Shown here in pieces: positions 43,160 to 50,961 of a DNA stretch of 52,400 nucleotides. Source of the stretch: Lysinibacillus sp. (lineage in GTDB: Bacteria; Bacillota; Bacilli; Bacillales_A; Planococcaceae); assembly GCA_031181585.1 (NCBI GenBank), contig JAPSKP010000015.1, positions 1-52,400 of the forward strand, in the 5' to 3' direction. Position 1 is the stretch's first letter, and each line of letters starts with the position of its first letter. The position numbers and the translations under genes are program-made. Below the pieces are notes generated by a model that searched no databases, was not told where the DNA came from, and saw only the letters and a program-made list of their open reading frames with translations.

Positions 43160-43397
43160 GCAATGACGAGGACACGAATGGATAAGAAAGATTCGCAGAG
43201 AGGGAAATCACCGGCTGAAAGTTTCCTAATTCGGACTTATCGATTTACTACCTCTGAGCTTTACCGGGAAACCGGTGACGTGAGCAGGCGTTATCTGCAA
43301 TCAATGAGCTGCTGATTTGCATCGGCAGGAATTTGGGTGGAACCACGGGTAATCAACACATACTCGTCCCTTAGTGGACGGATATGTGTTTTTTTAT
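43160..43397 (+). promoter_or_regulatory. T-box riboswitch of thrS
   Basis: The conserved T-box AATTTGGGTGGAACCACGGG lies at 43330-43349, followed by a terminator (43355-43362 with 43383-43390, then T8). Upstream is a structured stem I region with an AGGGAAATCACCGG stretch and a GC-rich ACCGG/CCGGT hairpin. The best candidate specifier is ACC (43250-43252) in TACTACCTCTGAGC, a threonine codon, fitting control by uncharged tRNA-Thr. Confidence 0.93.
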
Positions 43398-43419
43398 TTT
43401 CAAGAAAAGGAGAATGATT

Positions 43420-45345
43420 ATGTCAAACCAACAAGTAAAGATTCAATTTCCAGATGGTAAACAGCAAATGTTTGCACAAGGTGTCACACTAACCGATGTT
43501 GCAAAAGCAATTAGTTCGAGCCTTGCCAAAAAAGCAGTCGCAGGGAGTGTGAACGGCACCACAGTTGATTTGACGCATCCTATTCTGGCAGATGCCCAAA
43601 TTGCTATTTATGATGTGAATTCAGCGGAAGGAATAGAAGTCATTCGTCATTCTACTGCACACCTATTGGCACAGGCTGTAAAGAGACTTTACCCTGCTGC
43701 ACACTTCGGCGTAGGACCGGTTATAGAAAATGGATTTTATTATGATATAGAATTGGAGCATTCATTTGTCCCGGAAGATTTGCAGAAAATTGAGAAGGAA
43801 ATGAAGAAAATTGTCAAAGAGAATCTCCCCTTTGTAAGAAAAGAAGTGACAAGAGAAGAAGCAGCGCAATTGTTTATGCATGACCCGCTGAAGCTGGAGC
43901 TGCTTGAAGCGATTCCTCCAAATGAGCTTGTCACAGTATATGAGCAAGGTGAATTCTATGATTTATGCCGCGGTCCCCATGTTCCGACAACTGGCAGACT
44001 GCAGCATTTCAAGTTAACGAACCTTTCCGGTGCCTACTGGCGTGGAGACAGCAACAATCAAATGCTTCAGCGGATTTACGGTGTCGCTTTTGCGAACAAT
44101 GAAGACATGCAGGCCTACTTCACATTTTTAGAGGAAGCTGAAAAGCGGAATCACCGCAAACTCGGTAAGGAGCTAGAGCTCTTTATGTTTTCTGAAGAGG
44201 CACCAGGCATGCCGTTTTATTTAGCAAATGGGCAAATACTTCGAAACGAGCTGGAATCCTTTTTACGTGAATTGCAGGCCCGCTATGATTATAAGGAGGT
44301 GCGGACGCCGCTCATGATGAATCAGCGGCTTTGGGAGCAATCGGGGCATTGGCATCACTATAAAGATAATATGTATTTCTCACAGGTGGATGAGCAGAAA
44401 TTTGCATTGAAACCGATGAACTGCCCAGGTCATATGCTGATTTATAAAAATGATCATCATTCCTATCGTGATTTGCCGATCCGGATGGCTGAATTTGGCC
44501 AGGTCCATCGCCATGAATTCAGCGGAGCACTAAATGGACTATTGCGTGTCAGGTCTTTCTGCCAGGATGACGCTCATATTTTCGTCAGACCAGACCAGAT
44601 CCAAGAAGAGATTACACTTGCCCTACAGATTATTGATCATGTTTATCGGGTATTCGGCTTCACGTATGAAATTGAGCTATCAACACGCCCCGATGACTTT
44701 ATGGGAGAGCTGGCACTCTGGAATGAAGCGGAAGCAGCGCTTGAAAATGTACTGAAGAAACTCGGCTACCGCTATAAAGTAAATGCCGGAGACGGTGCCT
44801 TTTACGGGCCAAAGATTGATATCCATATTAAAGATGCTATTAAGCGCAGCCATCAATGTGCGACGGTGCAATTGGATTTCCAGCTGCCTGAAAAATTCGA
44901 TTTAACATACGTAAATGAGCGCAATGAAAAGGTCCGCCCTGTCGTTATCCATCGGGCTGTCTTCGGTTCGATTGACCGTTTCCTTGGGATTTTAATCGAG
45001 CATTTCGGCGGTGCCTTCCCCTTATGGCTTGCGCCAAAGCAGGTCGAAATCATCGGGGTATCAGCTGTGCATGAAGCCTACGCAGAACAAATTCAAGAGC
45101 GGTTACGAGAAGCTGGAATCCGAGCTTCGATTGACAGCCGACATGAAAAGCTCGGCAAGAAAATTCGGGAAGCTCAGTTAAAAAAGGTTCCGTACATTCT
45201 TGTTTTGGGCGATCAAGAACAGGAACACGGTACAGTAACTATCCGCTCTTACGGCCAAGGGAAATTAGAGACAATGCCTATGGAAGAATTTACTCGGGCT
45301 GTGAAAAAAGAAATTGAAGAGAAGACGCTGCCTATACATGAGTAA
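43420..45345 (+). CDS. thrS: threonyl-tRNA synthetase
   Basis: A 641-residue class II synthetase. Parts: TGS domain (1-62), editing domain with HSTAH and LCRGPH (about 75-230), catalytic core with the zinc ligands in MNCPGH and later VIHRAVFGSIDRF, motif 2 around QVHRHEFSGALNGLLRVRSF, and an anticodon-binding domain from about 535. AAGGAG lies seven bases before the ATG at 43420. Upstream in-frame codons fall in the T-box terminator. Some Bacillales carry a second copy, thrZ; whether this is the main or the second enzyme cannot be told from the window. Confidence 0.95.
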   Translation: MSNQQVKIQFPDGKQQMFAQGVTLTDVAKAISSSLAKKAVAGSVNGTTVDLTHPILADAQIAIYDVNSAEGIEVIRHSTAHLLAQAVKRLYPAAHFGVGPVIENGFYYDIELEHSFVPEDLQKIEKEMKKIVKENLPFVRKEVTREEAAQLFMHDPLKLELLEAIPPNELVTVYEQGEFYDLCRGPHVPTTGRLQHFKLTNLSGAYWRGDSNNQMLQRIYGVAFANNEDMQAYFTFLEEAEKRNHRKLGKELELFMFSEEAPGMPFYLANGQILRNELESFLRELQARYDYKEVRTPLMMNQRLWEQSGHWHHYKDNMYFSQVDEQKFALKPMNCPGHMLIYKNDHHSYRDLPIRMAEFGQVHRHEFSGALNGLLRVRSFCQDDAHIFVRPDQIQEEITLALQIIDHVYRVFGFTYEIELSTRPDDFMGELALWNEAEAALENVLKKLGYRYKVNAGDGAFYGPKIDIHIKDAIKRSHQCATVQLDFQLPEKFDLTYVNERNEKVRPVVIHRAVFGSIDRFLGILIEHFGGAFPLWLAPKQVEIIGVSAVHEAYAEQIQERLREAGIRASIDSRHEKLGKKIREAQLKKVPYILVLGDQEQEHGTVTIRSYGQGKLETMPMEEFTRAVKKEIEEKTLPIHE

Positions 45346-45440
45346 ATTCGCCGGTATTTTAAAGGGAATCGCCGGTAAAGCAAGGGATTTCGCTGGTATT
45401 TTGTAAAAATCGCCGGTAATCCACCCTTTTTCGCCGGTAC
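45346..45440. repeat. five TCGCCGGTA repeats at 20-21 bp spacing
   Basis: CGCCGGTA (once CGCTGGTA) starts at 45349, 45370, 45391, 45411 and 45432. Spacers are AT-rich with a GGG or CCC near the end. It begins right after the thrS stop codon and ends before the GNAT gene's promoter region. No gene lies in it. Confidence 0.8.
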
Positions 45441-45522
45441 TAAAAAGAGAGCCCCTTATATATTGAATAGTTATTTACTAAAAATTATAATTATTCATAC
45501 ATAACTATAAAGGGGTGTTCGT

Positions 45523-45993
45523 ATGCAAATTCAACTAACAAAAAATGCCGAGTCGGTTCTCTCTATTATGCTACAGGCGTTTGCCGAATATCGAGTCCAA
45601 GGTGTACCTTCAAGCGCCTTGGATGAAACAGTAGAATTGATTACGGAAAAAATGCAAAATGGTGAGCTTGCCGTCATCGGTCATGTCGATGGAGAGGAAG
45701 CTGCGATGGTTCGTTTTACATTCGAAAGCGATTATCTTTACTTTTCTCGTCTTTCCGTCATCCCTGAATATCAAGGGAAAGGACTGGCAAAGAAGCTGCT
45801 TACTTCCCTTGAACAATATGCAGTACAGCACCGGGTTCCTGAAATCCGCTGCAAAGTACGGATGAATGTCCCAAGAAACATGATGCTGTACGAGTCAATC
45901 GGTTATTCCATCAGCAAAGAAGAAACGGTTACTAAACCAACAGGTGAAAAGCTGCAGGTTGCCACGATGTCTAAAGTACTCAACTTTGGGTAA
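45523..45993 (+). CDS. GNAT-family acetyltransferase
   Basis: A 156-residue GNAT protein. The acetyl-CoA loop is in LSVIPEYQGKGLAKKLLTSL, preceded by YLYFSR and followed by MMLYESIGYSI. An AAAGGGG site precedes the ATG. The substrate cannot be inferred. It lies between the two 21-bp repeat clusters and has its own terminator. Confidence 0.88.
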   Translation: MQIQLTKNAESVLSIMLQAFAEYRVQGVPSSALDETVELITEKMQNGELAVIGHVDGEEAAMVRFTFESDYLYFSRLSVIPEYQGKGLAKKLLTSLEQYAVQHRVPEIRCKVRMNVPRNMMLYESIGYSISKEETVTKPTGEKLQVATMSKVLNFG

Positions 45994-46001
45994 TAAAAAT
46001 G

Positions 46002-46028
46002 ACCGCACCAAGCAAATTGGTGCGGTTT
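46002..46028. terminator. bidirectional terminator between the GNAT gene and a small minus-strand gene
   Basis: Perfect ten-pair stem (46002-46011 with 46017-46026) with T on the right and A on the left, serving both converging genes. Confidence 0.8.
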
Positions 46029-46041
46029 ATTGTATGTAGAT

Positions 46042-46176
46042 TTATTTTATAATTTTATCTAAATTTGATTGGATTGATTGAGGCAAGCTCTTATAAAACA
46101 ATCCTTTGTACTTTATATCAAGCAGACCTGCAACAGCGATAACAAGCCCGCCTATTAATAGAATACACTTCTTCAC
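46042..46176 (-). CDS. 44-residue single-helix membrane peptide
   Basis: A short frame starting at GTG: MKKCILLIGGLVIAVAGLLD, then IKYKGLFYKSLPQS, ending in LDKIIK. It has a basic start, one membrane helix and a short outer tail. AAAGGAG lies ten bases upstream of the GTG, and the bidirectional terminator follows the stop. Codon use and the ribosome site support a real gene. I do not recognise the family. Confidence 0.6.
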   Translation of the reverse strand: MKKCILLIGGLVIAVAGLLDIKYKGLFYKSLPQSIQSNLDKIIK

Positions 46177-46221
46177 CCTTTTTCCACTCCTTTCAATTCG
46201 CAATCTCTCTTTATTATATTC

Positions 46222-46294
46222 TATTGCGCGAATTTTTGGGTGTATTGCGCGATTCTCAGTGTCTATTACGCGATTTTGGCCCTCTATTGCGCGA
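46222..46294. repeat. four TATTGCGCGA repeats at exactly 21 bp spacing
   Basis: TATTGCGCGA (third copy TATTACGCGA) starts at 46222, 46243, 46264 and 46285. The 11-base spacers are less conserved (T-rich, then G/C). A plus-strand frame through it would give SIARF-type heptads, but has no ribosome site and runs antisense into splB, so it is not a gene. Confidence 0.85.
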
Positions 46295-46314
46295 TTTATT
46301 ATTTTTTACCTACA

Positions 46315-46351
46315 AATAAAAAACGGATTTCCCGCCGATGCTGGAAATCCG
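46315..46351 (-). terminator. terminator after splB
   Basis: Nine-pair stem (46324-46332 with 46343-46351) and six T on the minus strand. Confidence 0.75.
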
Positions 46352-46357
46352 ATGCTA

Positions 46358-47386
46358 TTACGTAAAATATTCATACTTTGCATGGGGAAAGAATTCACGC
46401 ATATATTCCTCGAGGCGCTGTTTCAGCTCCTCTTCCTGATCTTTTTGGTAAATGTATTTGTGGATACCATACTTACCCCATTTTACTCGTCTTGCTGATT
46501 CATCCAGCTCCAGCTTTGTCTTTGGATAGTTTTTCAAAATTACCTTTTTGGCCGGCTTTGTAAAACGATGCTGTATGAATTCGAATGTCACATCCGCACG
46601 TGCATCCATTGGCAGTTCTGCATCCAGTCGTTCGAACATATGACGGTAGCCCTCTTCCCACCCATCATAAAGGTAGATTGGTGCCACGATAAATCCAAGC
46701 GGATAACCCGCCCGTGCGACTTTTCCAGCAGCCTTAATACGCTCTGCCAGCGGGGATGTCCCCGGTTCGAAGTTTTTGATAACATAGTCTGCGTTAATAC
46801 TGAATCGAAAGCGTGTATGGCCATTATGCTCTGCATCAAGTAAATGATCGACATGGTGAAACTTTGTGACAAACCGCAGCCTTCCTAGTTCTGTCTTTCC
46901 GAAATGTTCGATTGCCCGCTTTAGTGTATGCGTTAGATGATCAAGTCCGACAATGTCCGATGTACATGCTGCCTCAAAGCGTGTAATCTCTGGTGCCCGC
47001 TCTGCTATATAGCGGTCGGCAGCCTCCAGGATTTCCTCGACATTCACATATGTACGGACGTACGGCTTACTGCCCATTGTCGTCTGCAAATAGCAGTAGT
47101 GGCAGTGCCCCATGCATCCCGTCGCAAATGGAATAGCATACTCGGCTGATGGCTTGGACGTATCAAACTTCAATGTCTTTCGAACCCCGACGACTAACGT
47201 AGATTTTGCCATCCGGTATTTTTGAAAATCATTTTCCCCCGGCAGATCTCTCACTTGATTGTGTGACGTCGTATAACGTATTTCAATCCCCATCTGCTCA
47301 AACTTTTCCTTCAGCTCTCTACCCAGCGGATAATCCAATGCCTGCGGTTCAAAATAAACAAGCTTTGGGACGAATGGTCCATTCAT
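46358..47386 (-). CDS. splB: spore photoproduct lyase
   Basis: A 342-residue radical SAM enzyme that reverses the thymine dimer 5-thyminyl-5,6-dihydrothymine in germinating spores. It has the cluster-binding CxxxCxxC in ATGCMGHCHYCYLQTTMG and the catalytic cysteine in FEAACTSDIVGLDHLT. SINADYVIKNFEPGTSPLAERI and APIYLYDGWEEGY are further family blocks. AAGGAGG precedes the ATG. It marks the organism as a spore former. A 14-pair hairpin lies 50 bases upstream; I found no clean sigma-G promoter. Confidence 0.94.
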   Translation of the reverse strand: MNGPFVPKLVYFEPQALDYPLGRELKEKFEQMGIEIRYTTSHNQVRDLPGENDFQKYRMAKSTLVVGVRKTLKFDTSKPSAEYAIPFATGCMGHCHYCYLQTTMGSKPYVRTYVNVEEILEAADRYIAERAPEITRFEAACTSDIVGLDHLTHTLKRAIEHFGKTELGRLRFVTKFHHVDHLLDAEHNGHTRFRFSINADYVIKNFEPGTSPLAERIKAAGKVARAGYPLGFIVAPIYLYDGWEEGYRHMFERLDAELPMDARADVTFEFIQHRFTKPAKKVILKNYPKTKLELDESARRVKWGKYGIHKYIYQKDQEEELKQRLEEYMREFFPHAKYEYFT

Positions 47387-47437
47387 ACCGCATACCTCCT
47401 TCGTTCCAATTCATTTGATACATCGTTTCAAATTGTG

Positions 47438-47474
47438 AGACAATTTAATGCGCTCCTTAAGCATTAGATTGTCT
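47438..47474 (-). promoter_or_regulatory. large hairpin upstream of splB
   Basis: Fourteen-base arms (47438-47451 with 47461-47474, one mismatch). On the minus strand the nine-base loop reads TTAAGGAGC and so shows an SD-like AAGGAG. The inner side also overlaps a perfect AAATTGT-GAG-ACAATTT palindrome (47430-47446). There is no T run, so it is not a usual terminator. Confidence 0.5.
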
Positions 47475-47549
47475 AAAGATAGAGAAATTATGTTGTATAG
47501 TTTTTAAAATTTCTTTTTGTAATATGATGAAAAGGCTGCAACATCCAGA

Positions 47550-47774
47550 ATGATTGCATTCTTAGCTATTTTCTCTCCCTTTATGCGGGAACAAAAAGAG
47601 ATGATGTACCTAGCCTACTCCCCTGTTATACGGAGCGGAGAAAAGATTGAAAAAGTTTTAGGATATATACCACTCAGTGATGGATGGGATAGTTTAAAAG
47701 AAACGATGATATGGATTGAGGAAAACACCAGTGTTAGGCATACAACTTCTACTAAACGAAACCTTGATTTCTAA
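47550..47774 (+). CDS. uncertain 74-residue frame
   Basis: The frame has protein-like stretches (EMMYLAYSPVIRSGEKIEKV, GYIPLSDGWDSLKETMIWIEE) but a poor start: AAAAGG is 14 bases from the ATG. The end (NTSVRHTTSTKRNLDF) looks less natural. It could be a remnant of a longer gene. No family recognised. Confidence 0.28.
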   Translation: MIAFLAIFSPFMREQKEMMYLAYSPVIRSGEKIEKVLGYIPLSDGWDSLKETMIWIEENTSVRHTTSTKRNLDF

Positions 47775-47787
47775 TCTTTCTGCAAAC

Positions 47788-47825
47788 ATAAAAGGCTCGA
47801 GCTTACCGTCACATAAGCCGAGCCT
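47788..47825 (-). terminator. terminator after the DUF3298 gene
   Basis: Seven-pair outer stem (47793-47799 with 47819-47825) and a four-pair inner stem, then TTTTATG on the minus strand. It lies 41 bases past the stop. Confidence 0.6.
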
Positions 47826-47866
47826 CTTCATACCTTTTTTAACGCAAAAAAACTTGAAGTGGGCTA

Positions 47867-48490
47867 TCAATTATTCTGTGCCAATCGTCCAAGCGGTCCA
47901 TTTTCATCGATGATATCCTGCAAATCATAAATTGAAATGGGGAACATCGGGAAACCATAGACATAAGCTGTCAATTCATATAGCTGAAAATAGATGACAA
48001 TTGATTTATCTGCCAAATAAAAATCCTGATCAGGCCGGATTGCCGTAAACCCATTGAGAAGTTGTATGTCACGCGCCTTTATTTGCTCCTGAATAAGCGC
48101 CGACAGCCTCTTTACGTAGTCGCTTCCCGGCTTGAACAAATCCTTTAGGGTGCATTTTTCCCCCTTCCTTAAATCAAAAGTTAATGACTTGATAATGGTC
48201 ATTCCATGTGCAGCGCGGGCATGGTATGTATAATTGCTAAGTGATAGGCTCAGAACATTTCGTTGATTGTTTTTTATTTCATACGTTCCAAGAACTTCTT
48301 CCACCAGTACGTCTTCCATTTCACCATCCTGCTGTGCGATCATTGCCTCTATTTCCTTTATAATTGTATGATTTATCATTACTTCAAGCTGCTTGTTCAT
48401 CATCTGTATTGCTTGGGGAATAAAGATTGTCTTTTTTGGACCGCCGCTCATAGCAAATGTCGCGATGCTGACCGGAAATGGTACGGGCAT
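47867..48490 (-). CDS. DUF3298 (RsiV C-terminal-like) domain protein
   Basis: A 207-residue protein. The C-terminal half matches DUF3298: TYHARAAHGMTIIKSLTFDL, KGEKCTLKDLFKPGSDYVKRL, DFYLADKSIVIYFQLYELTAY. In RsiV this domain binds lysozyme, but here there is no N-terminal anti-sigma part and no clear signal peptide, so it may act alone, perhaps in the spore or cell wall. AAGG lies eight bases before the ATG at 48490; in-frame codons upstream lack a ribosome site. Confidence 0.75.
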   Translation of the reverse strand: MPVPFPVSIATFAMSGGPKKTIFIPQAIQMMNKQLEVMINHTIIKEIEAMIAQQDGEMEDVLVEEVLGTYEIKNNQRNVLSLSLSNYTYHARAAHGMTIIKSLTFDLRKGEKCTLKDLFKPGSDYVKRLSALIQEQIKARDIQLLNGFTAIRPDQDFYLADKSIVIYFQLYELTAYVYGFPMFPISIYDLQDIIDENGPLGRLAQNN

Positions 48491-48620
48491 GGTTTCATCC
48501 TTCCATCTTTTTTGTAGTATATGCCCAAAAATTAAATACATTTCCTTTATTTATCCGCAGTACCTCTGCGCATTTCTGTGCATAACCCTAGAAGGATAGG
48601 AAAAAAATGGAGGGTTGAAC

Positions 48621-49103
48621 ATGGTTAATTTCTTTTCTTTTACCGGTAATGTAATAGCGATCGATGATTTTATGGCCGGCAATGGCGAAGGTTGCACTCA
48701 ACTGATGTCTGTCCAAAATGAAAATGGAGAAATTGTTAATTTTGTCGTGTCGCCTACAACGTATTTCGTTGATCAGGCAATGGTATTAATTGGGGACCGC
48801 GTCACCGGCTATTATGATGGCAATGCGCCCGCTATCCTTATTTATCCTCCGCAATATCAAGCGCTCGTCATAGTAAAAGAGAGTCCCTACCAAAATGTAA
48901 AAGTAAGCTACTTCGACAATCAACTCGTAAGCAGTGATGGGGAGCTAAAGCTAAACCTATCACCCTACACTGCTATTATGTTGAGAAATGGGCAGCCATT
49001 TACACGATATCCAGCTAACCGAAATCTTATCGTCATTTATGAAGCCAGTACCCGCAGCATTCCTGCCCAGACTACACCTTCCGCTATTATTGTATGGTGC
49101 TAA
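48621..49103 (+). CDS. Bacillus-type conserved protein of unknown function
   Basis: A 160-residue protein, mainly beta strand. Repeated features are FFSFTGNVIAIDDF, VNFVVSPTTYFVDQ, YYDGNAPAILIYPPQYQALV, NVKVSYFDNQLVSSDGELKL and a closing TRSIPAQTTPSAIIVWC. I recall close relatives in many Bacillus genomes, all uncharacterised. It looks like two small OB-like halves. GGAGGG lies six bases before the ATG at 48621. It is divergent from the DUF3298 gene. Confidence 0.75.
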   Translation: MVNFFSFTGNVIAIDDFMAGNGEGCTQLMSVQNENGEIVNFVVSPTTYFVDQAMVLIGDRVTGYYDGNAPAILIYPPQYQALVIVKESPYQNVKVSYFDNQLVSSDGELKLNLSPYTAIMLRNGQPFTRYPANRNLIVIYEASTRSIPAQTTPSAIIVWC

Positions 49104-49149
49104 AAAGCGATTCCTCAGAGCCTCTTTATACTCTGAGGAATCGCTTTTT
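49102..49149 (+). terminator. strong terminator after the 48621 gene
   Basis: Perfect 19-pair stem (49102-49120 with 49131-49149) ending in five T; it can also act from the minus side. Confidence 0.9.
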
Positions 49150-49264
49150 ATGGAAAGGGTAAGAAGGAATTAGACTCTCTCCTTGCCATATAAACGTTTT
49201 ATAAAAATAGTGAAACTTCAAACTGTAAAAGACGTATAACGAGTAAGGAAAGAGGTGTATTCCA

Positions 49265-49725
49265 TTGTATTTTCCATCAAAAAAGGACTTATGGCTGAAG
49301 GTTACCATTTGGTTGTTCGCATTTTTCTTTATTATCCCCCTATCTTCTTCCCTCATTTCGGTGTTTGGATAACCCCTGAGTTTCTCGATAAGCAAGGGAT
49401 TAAAATAATTATCTTATCTCCCATTGGCTTATTTTTATTGTGGTTCTGGTTTCAAACGGGCTATACGATTGCGGACAACCTTTTGATCATACGATACGGT
49501 CCATTTAAAAAGAACATACAAATTGATGAAATTCATAGTTTGAGAGAAACGAAAAATCCGTTTTCCGCTCCTGCTTTATCCATGGATAAATTAGAACTCT
49601 CATTTACAAAGTTCGATATGGTCGCCATTTCTCCAAAAAATAAAAATGAGTTTGTTCAGCAATTATTAAAGCAGAATCCACGGATAAAAATTGACAAGGA
49701 TTTTCAAACAAGAAAAGAGAATTAG
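49265..49725 (+). pseudogene. bacterial PH-domain (bPH_4-type) membrane protein, frameshifted
   Basis: GAGGTG lies seven bases before a TTG at 49265 whose frame reads MYFPSKKDLWLKVTIWLFAF and on to LISVFG, then TAA at 49370. A second frame, offset by one base, takes over near 49369 (ITPEFLDKQG, a membrane helix, then RYGPFKKNIQIDEIHSLRET and MVAISPKNKNEFVQQLL) and runs to 49725. The second part is a typical bPH_4/DUF1200 domain, and the first part is its usual N-terminal helix. A one-base loss at about 49367-49369 explains the break. It may be a true mutation or a sequencing error. Confidence 0.75.
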
Positions 49726-49748
49726 TGAACTTTTTCTCACTAATTCTC
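49717..49748 (-). terminator. terminator after the aldo-keto reductase gene
   Basis: Perfect 12-pair stem (49717-49728 with 49737-49748) between converging genes; the minus-strand tail is CTTTTCT. Confidence 0.65.
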
Positions 49749-49761
49749 CCTAAAATCGATA

Positions 49762-50694
49762 CTATGAAAAAAGACGATTGATTACTTGTATTTCACCTGG
49801 TGTCAAATGAACATCAAGCGTTTGAAGATTACTCTTCACCTGGTCTGCCCTTTTTGCGCCTGGAATAATCACATCAATGCCATCCTGCGCCAAATACCAT
49901 GCCAGTACAATGTGTGCTACCTCTGCATTTTTTGCCACCGCAATTTGACGGATTTGCTCCACCTTCTCCAAGTTCTTAGCAAACGCTTCTCCCTGGAAAT
50001 GAGGCATTGAGGCGCGAAGATCATCGAATTGATCATCCCTCTTATATTTCCCTGTCAATAAGCCTGATGCAAGCGGGAAGTATGGGATGAACGAGATGTT
50101 GTGCTCCCTTGTATACGGGAAATATATTTGTTCTGCTTCCCGCTCCAGTAAATTATATTGCCCCTGTAAAACATCGACATAGCCGTCTTTGTTCGCTTCC
50201 TTTAATTGTTCTGGCGAAAAGTTAGAAACCCCAATCGCCCGGATTTTCCCTGCATCCTTTAGCTCCTTCAGCACACCAACTGCTTCATCCTTTGGGGTAT
50301 GTTCGTCAGGATAATGCAGATACATCAGATCAATATAGTCAGTCTGTAGTCGCTGCAATGCTTTGTCTACTTCGTCCCGCAAAAACTCTGGTGAGTTGTC
50401 CATCGTCATCTTTTGGTCTACATATTTTGGCCCGATTTTTGTGGCAATCGCAACATTTTCCCTGCAGCCCATATCCTTTACCACTTCTCCGATCAACTCT
50501 TCAGAACGATAAGGTCCATACATCAATGCGGTATCAATTAACTGAATACCTGATTCAATCGCGGTACGTATAAGTTCTTTCCCCGTCTCTTCATTAAGAT
50601 TCGGATAGAGATTATGTCCGCCTACAGCATTCGTCCCGAGTCCGATTGGATGTACATATACATCCGACGAGCCTAATTGCACTTTTTTCATCAT
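49762..50694 (-). CDS. iolS: aldo-keto reductase, IolS-like
   Basis: A 310-residue NAD(P)H-dependent oxidoreductase. Family blocks: [20 protein letters not shown], the catalytic tyrosine in [19 protein letters not shown], the lysine in [20 protein letters not shown], and [14 protein letters not shown] for cofactor binding. From memory, length and sequence pattern agree closely with B. subtilis IolS (AKR11). The ATG at 50694 has an AAGGGCGG site seven bases upstream; codons further upstream do not. The physiological substrate is unknown, and no iol gene is near. Confidence 0.88.
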   Translation of the reverse strand: MMKKVQLGSSDVYVHPIGLGTNAVGGHNLYPNLNEETGKELIRTAIESGIQLIDTALMYGPYRSEELIGEVVKDMGCRENVAIATKIGPKYVDQKMTMDNSPEFLRDEVDKALQRLQTDYIDLMYLHYPDEHTPKDEAVGVLKELKDAGKIRAIGVSNFSPEQLKEANKDGYVDVLQGQYNLLEREAEQIYFPYTREHNISFIPYFPLASGLLTGKYKRDDQFDDLRASMPHFQGEAFAKNLEKVEQIRQIAVAKNAEVAHIVLAWYLAQDGIDVIIPGAKRADQVKSNLQTLDVHLTPGEIQVINRLFS

Positions 50695-50902
50695 ACTCAT
50701 TCCGCCCTTCCAACTTATTGGTGGTGAAACTCCTGTTCTCGCAACGATTAAAGAAATATTCAACCCTTTCCCTTGGTATTTGGGAAGTTATAGCTATTCT
50801 ACCAAACTAGATCAGCTATCTCTAGAATCTGACACACTTAAAACTTTAATAGTTACCCGGAATTTTCAATCAAATGACCGTGAATCCTTTTCCCTTAAAT
50901 AG

Positions 50903-50930
50903 CAAAAAGACTTGCTATATTAGCAAGTCT
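50903..50930 (-). terminator. terminator after the coat-like gene
   Basis: Perfect ten-pair stem (50908-50917 with 50921-50930, three-base loop) with five T on the minus strand. Confidence 0.8.
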
Positions 50931-50961
50931 CCTCATTCATACAATGAATATCAATAATATA

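Larger units (their letters stand above)
47387..47866. other. intergenic region upstream of splB
   Basis: About 480 bases. It holds the splB ribosome site, the hairpin at 47438-47474, an uncertain small frame (47550-47774) and the terminator at 47788-47825. Nothing else recognised. Confidence 0.4.

Noticed and set aside
43020..43211. Minus-strand frame across the thrS promoter region
   Set aside because: It overlaps the perfect hairpin, the second direct repeat and the thrS promoter, with no ribosome site.
45346..46294. CRISPR array
   Set aside because: The period is 21 bp, cores are only 8-10 bp, spacers are 11-13 bp, and no cas gene is present.
46106..46498. Plus-strand frame with SIARF-type heptads
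   Set aside because: Produced by the 21-bp repeats; no ribosome site, and it continues antisense into splB.
47407..47450. Sigma-G promoter for splB
   Set aside because: GCATT and CGATGTA-like boxes exist but are about 21 bases apart, too far for sigma-G.
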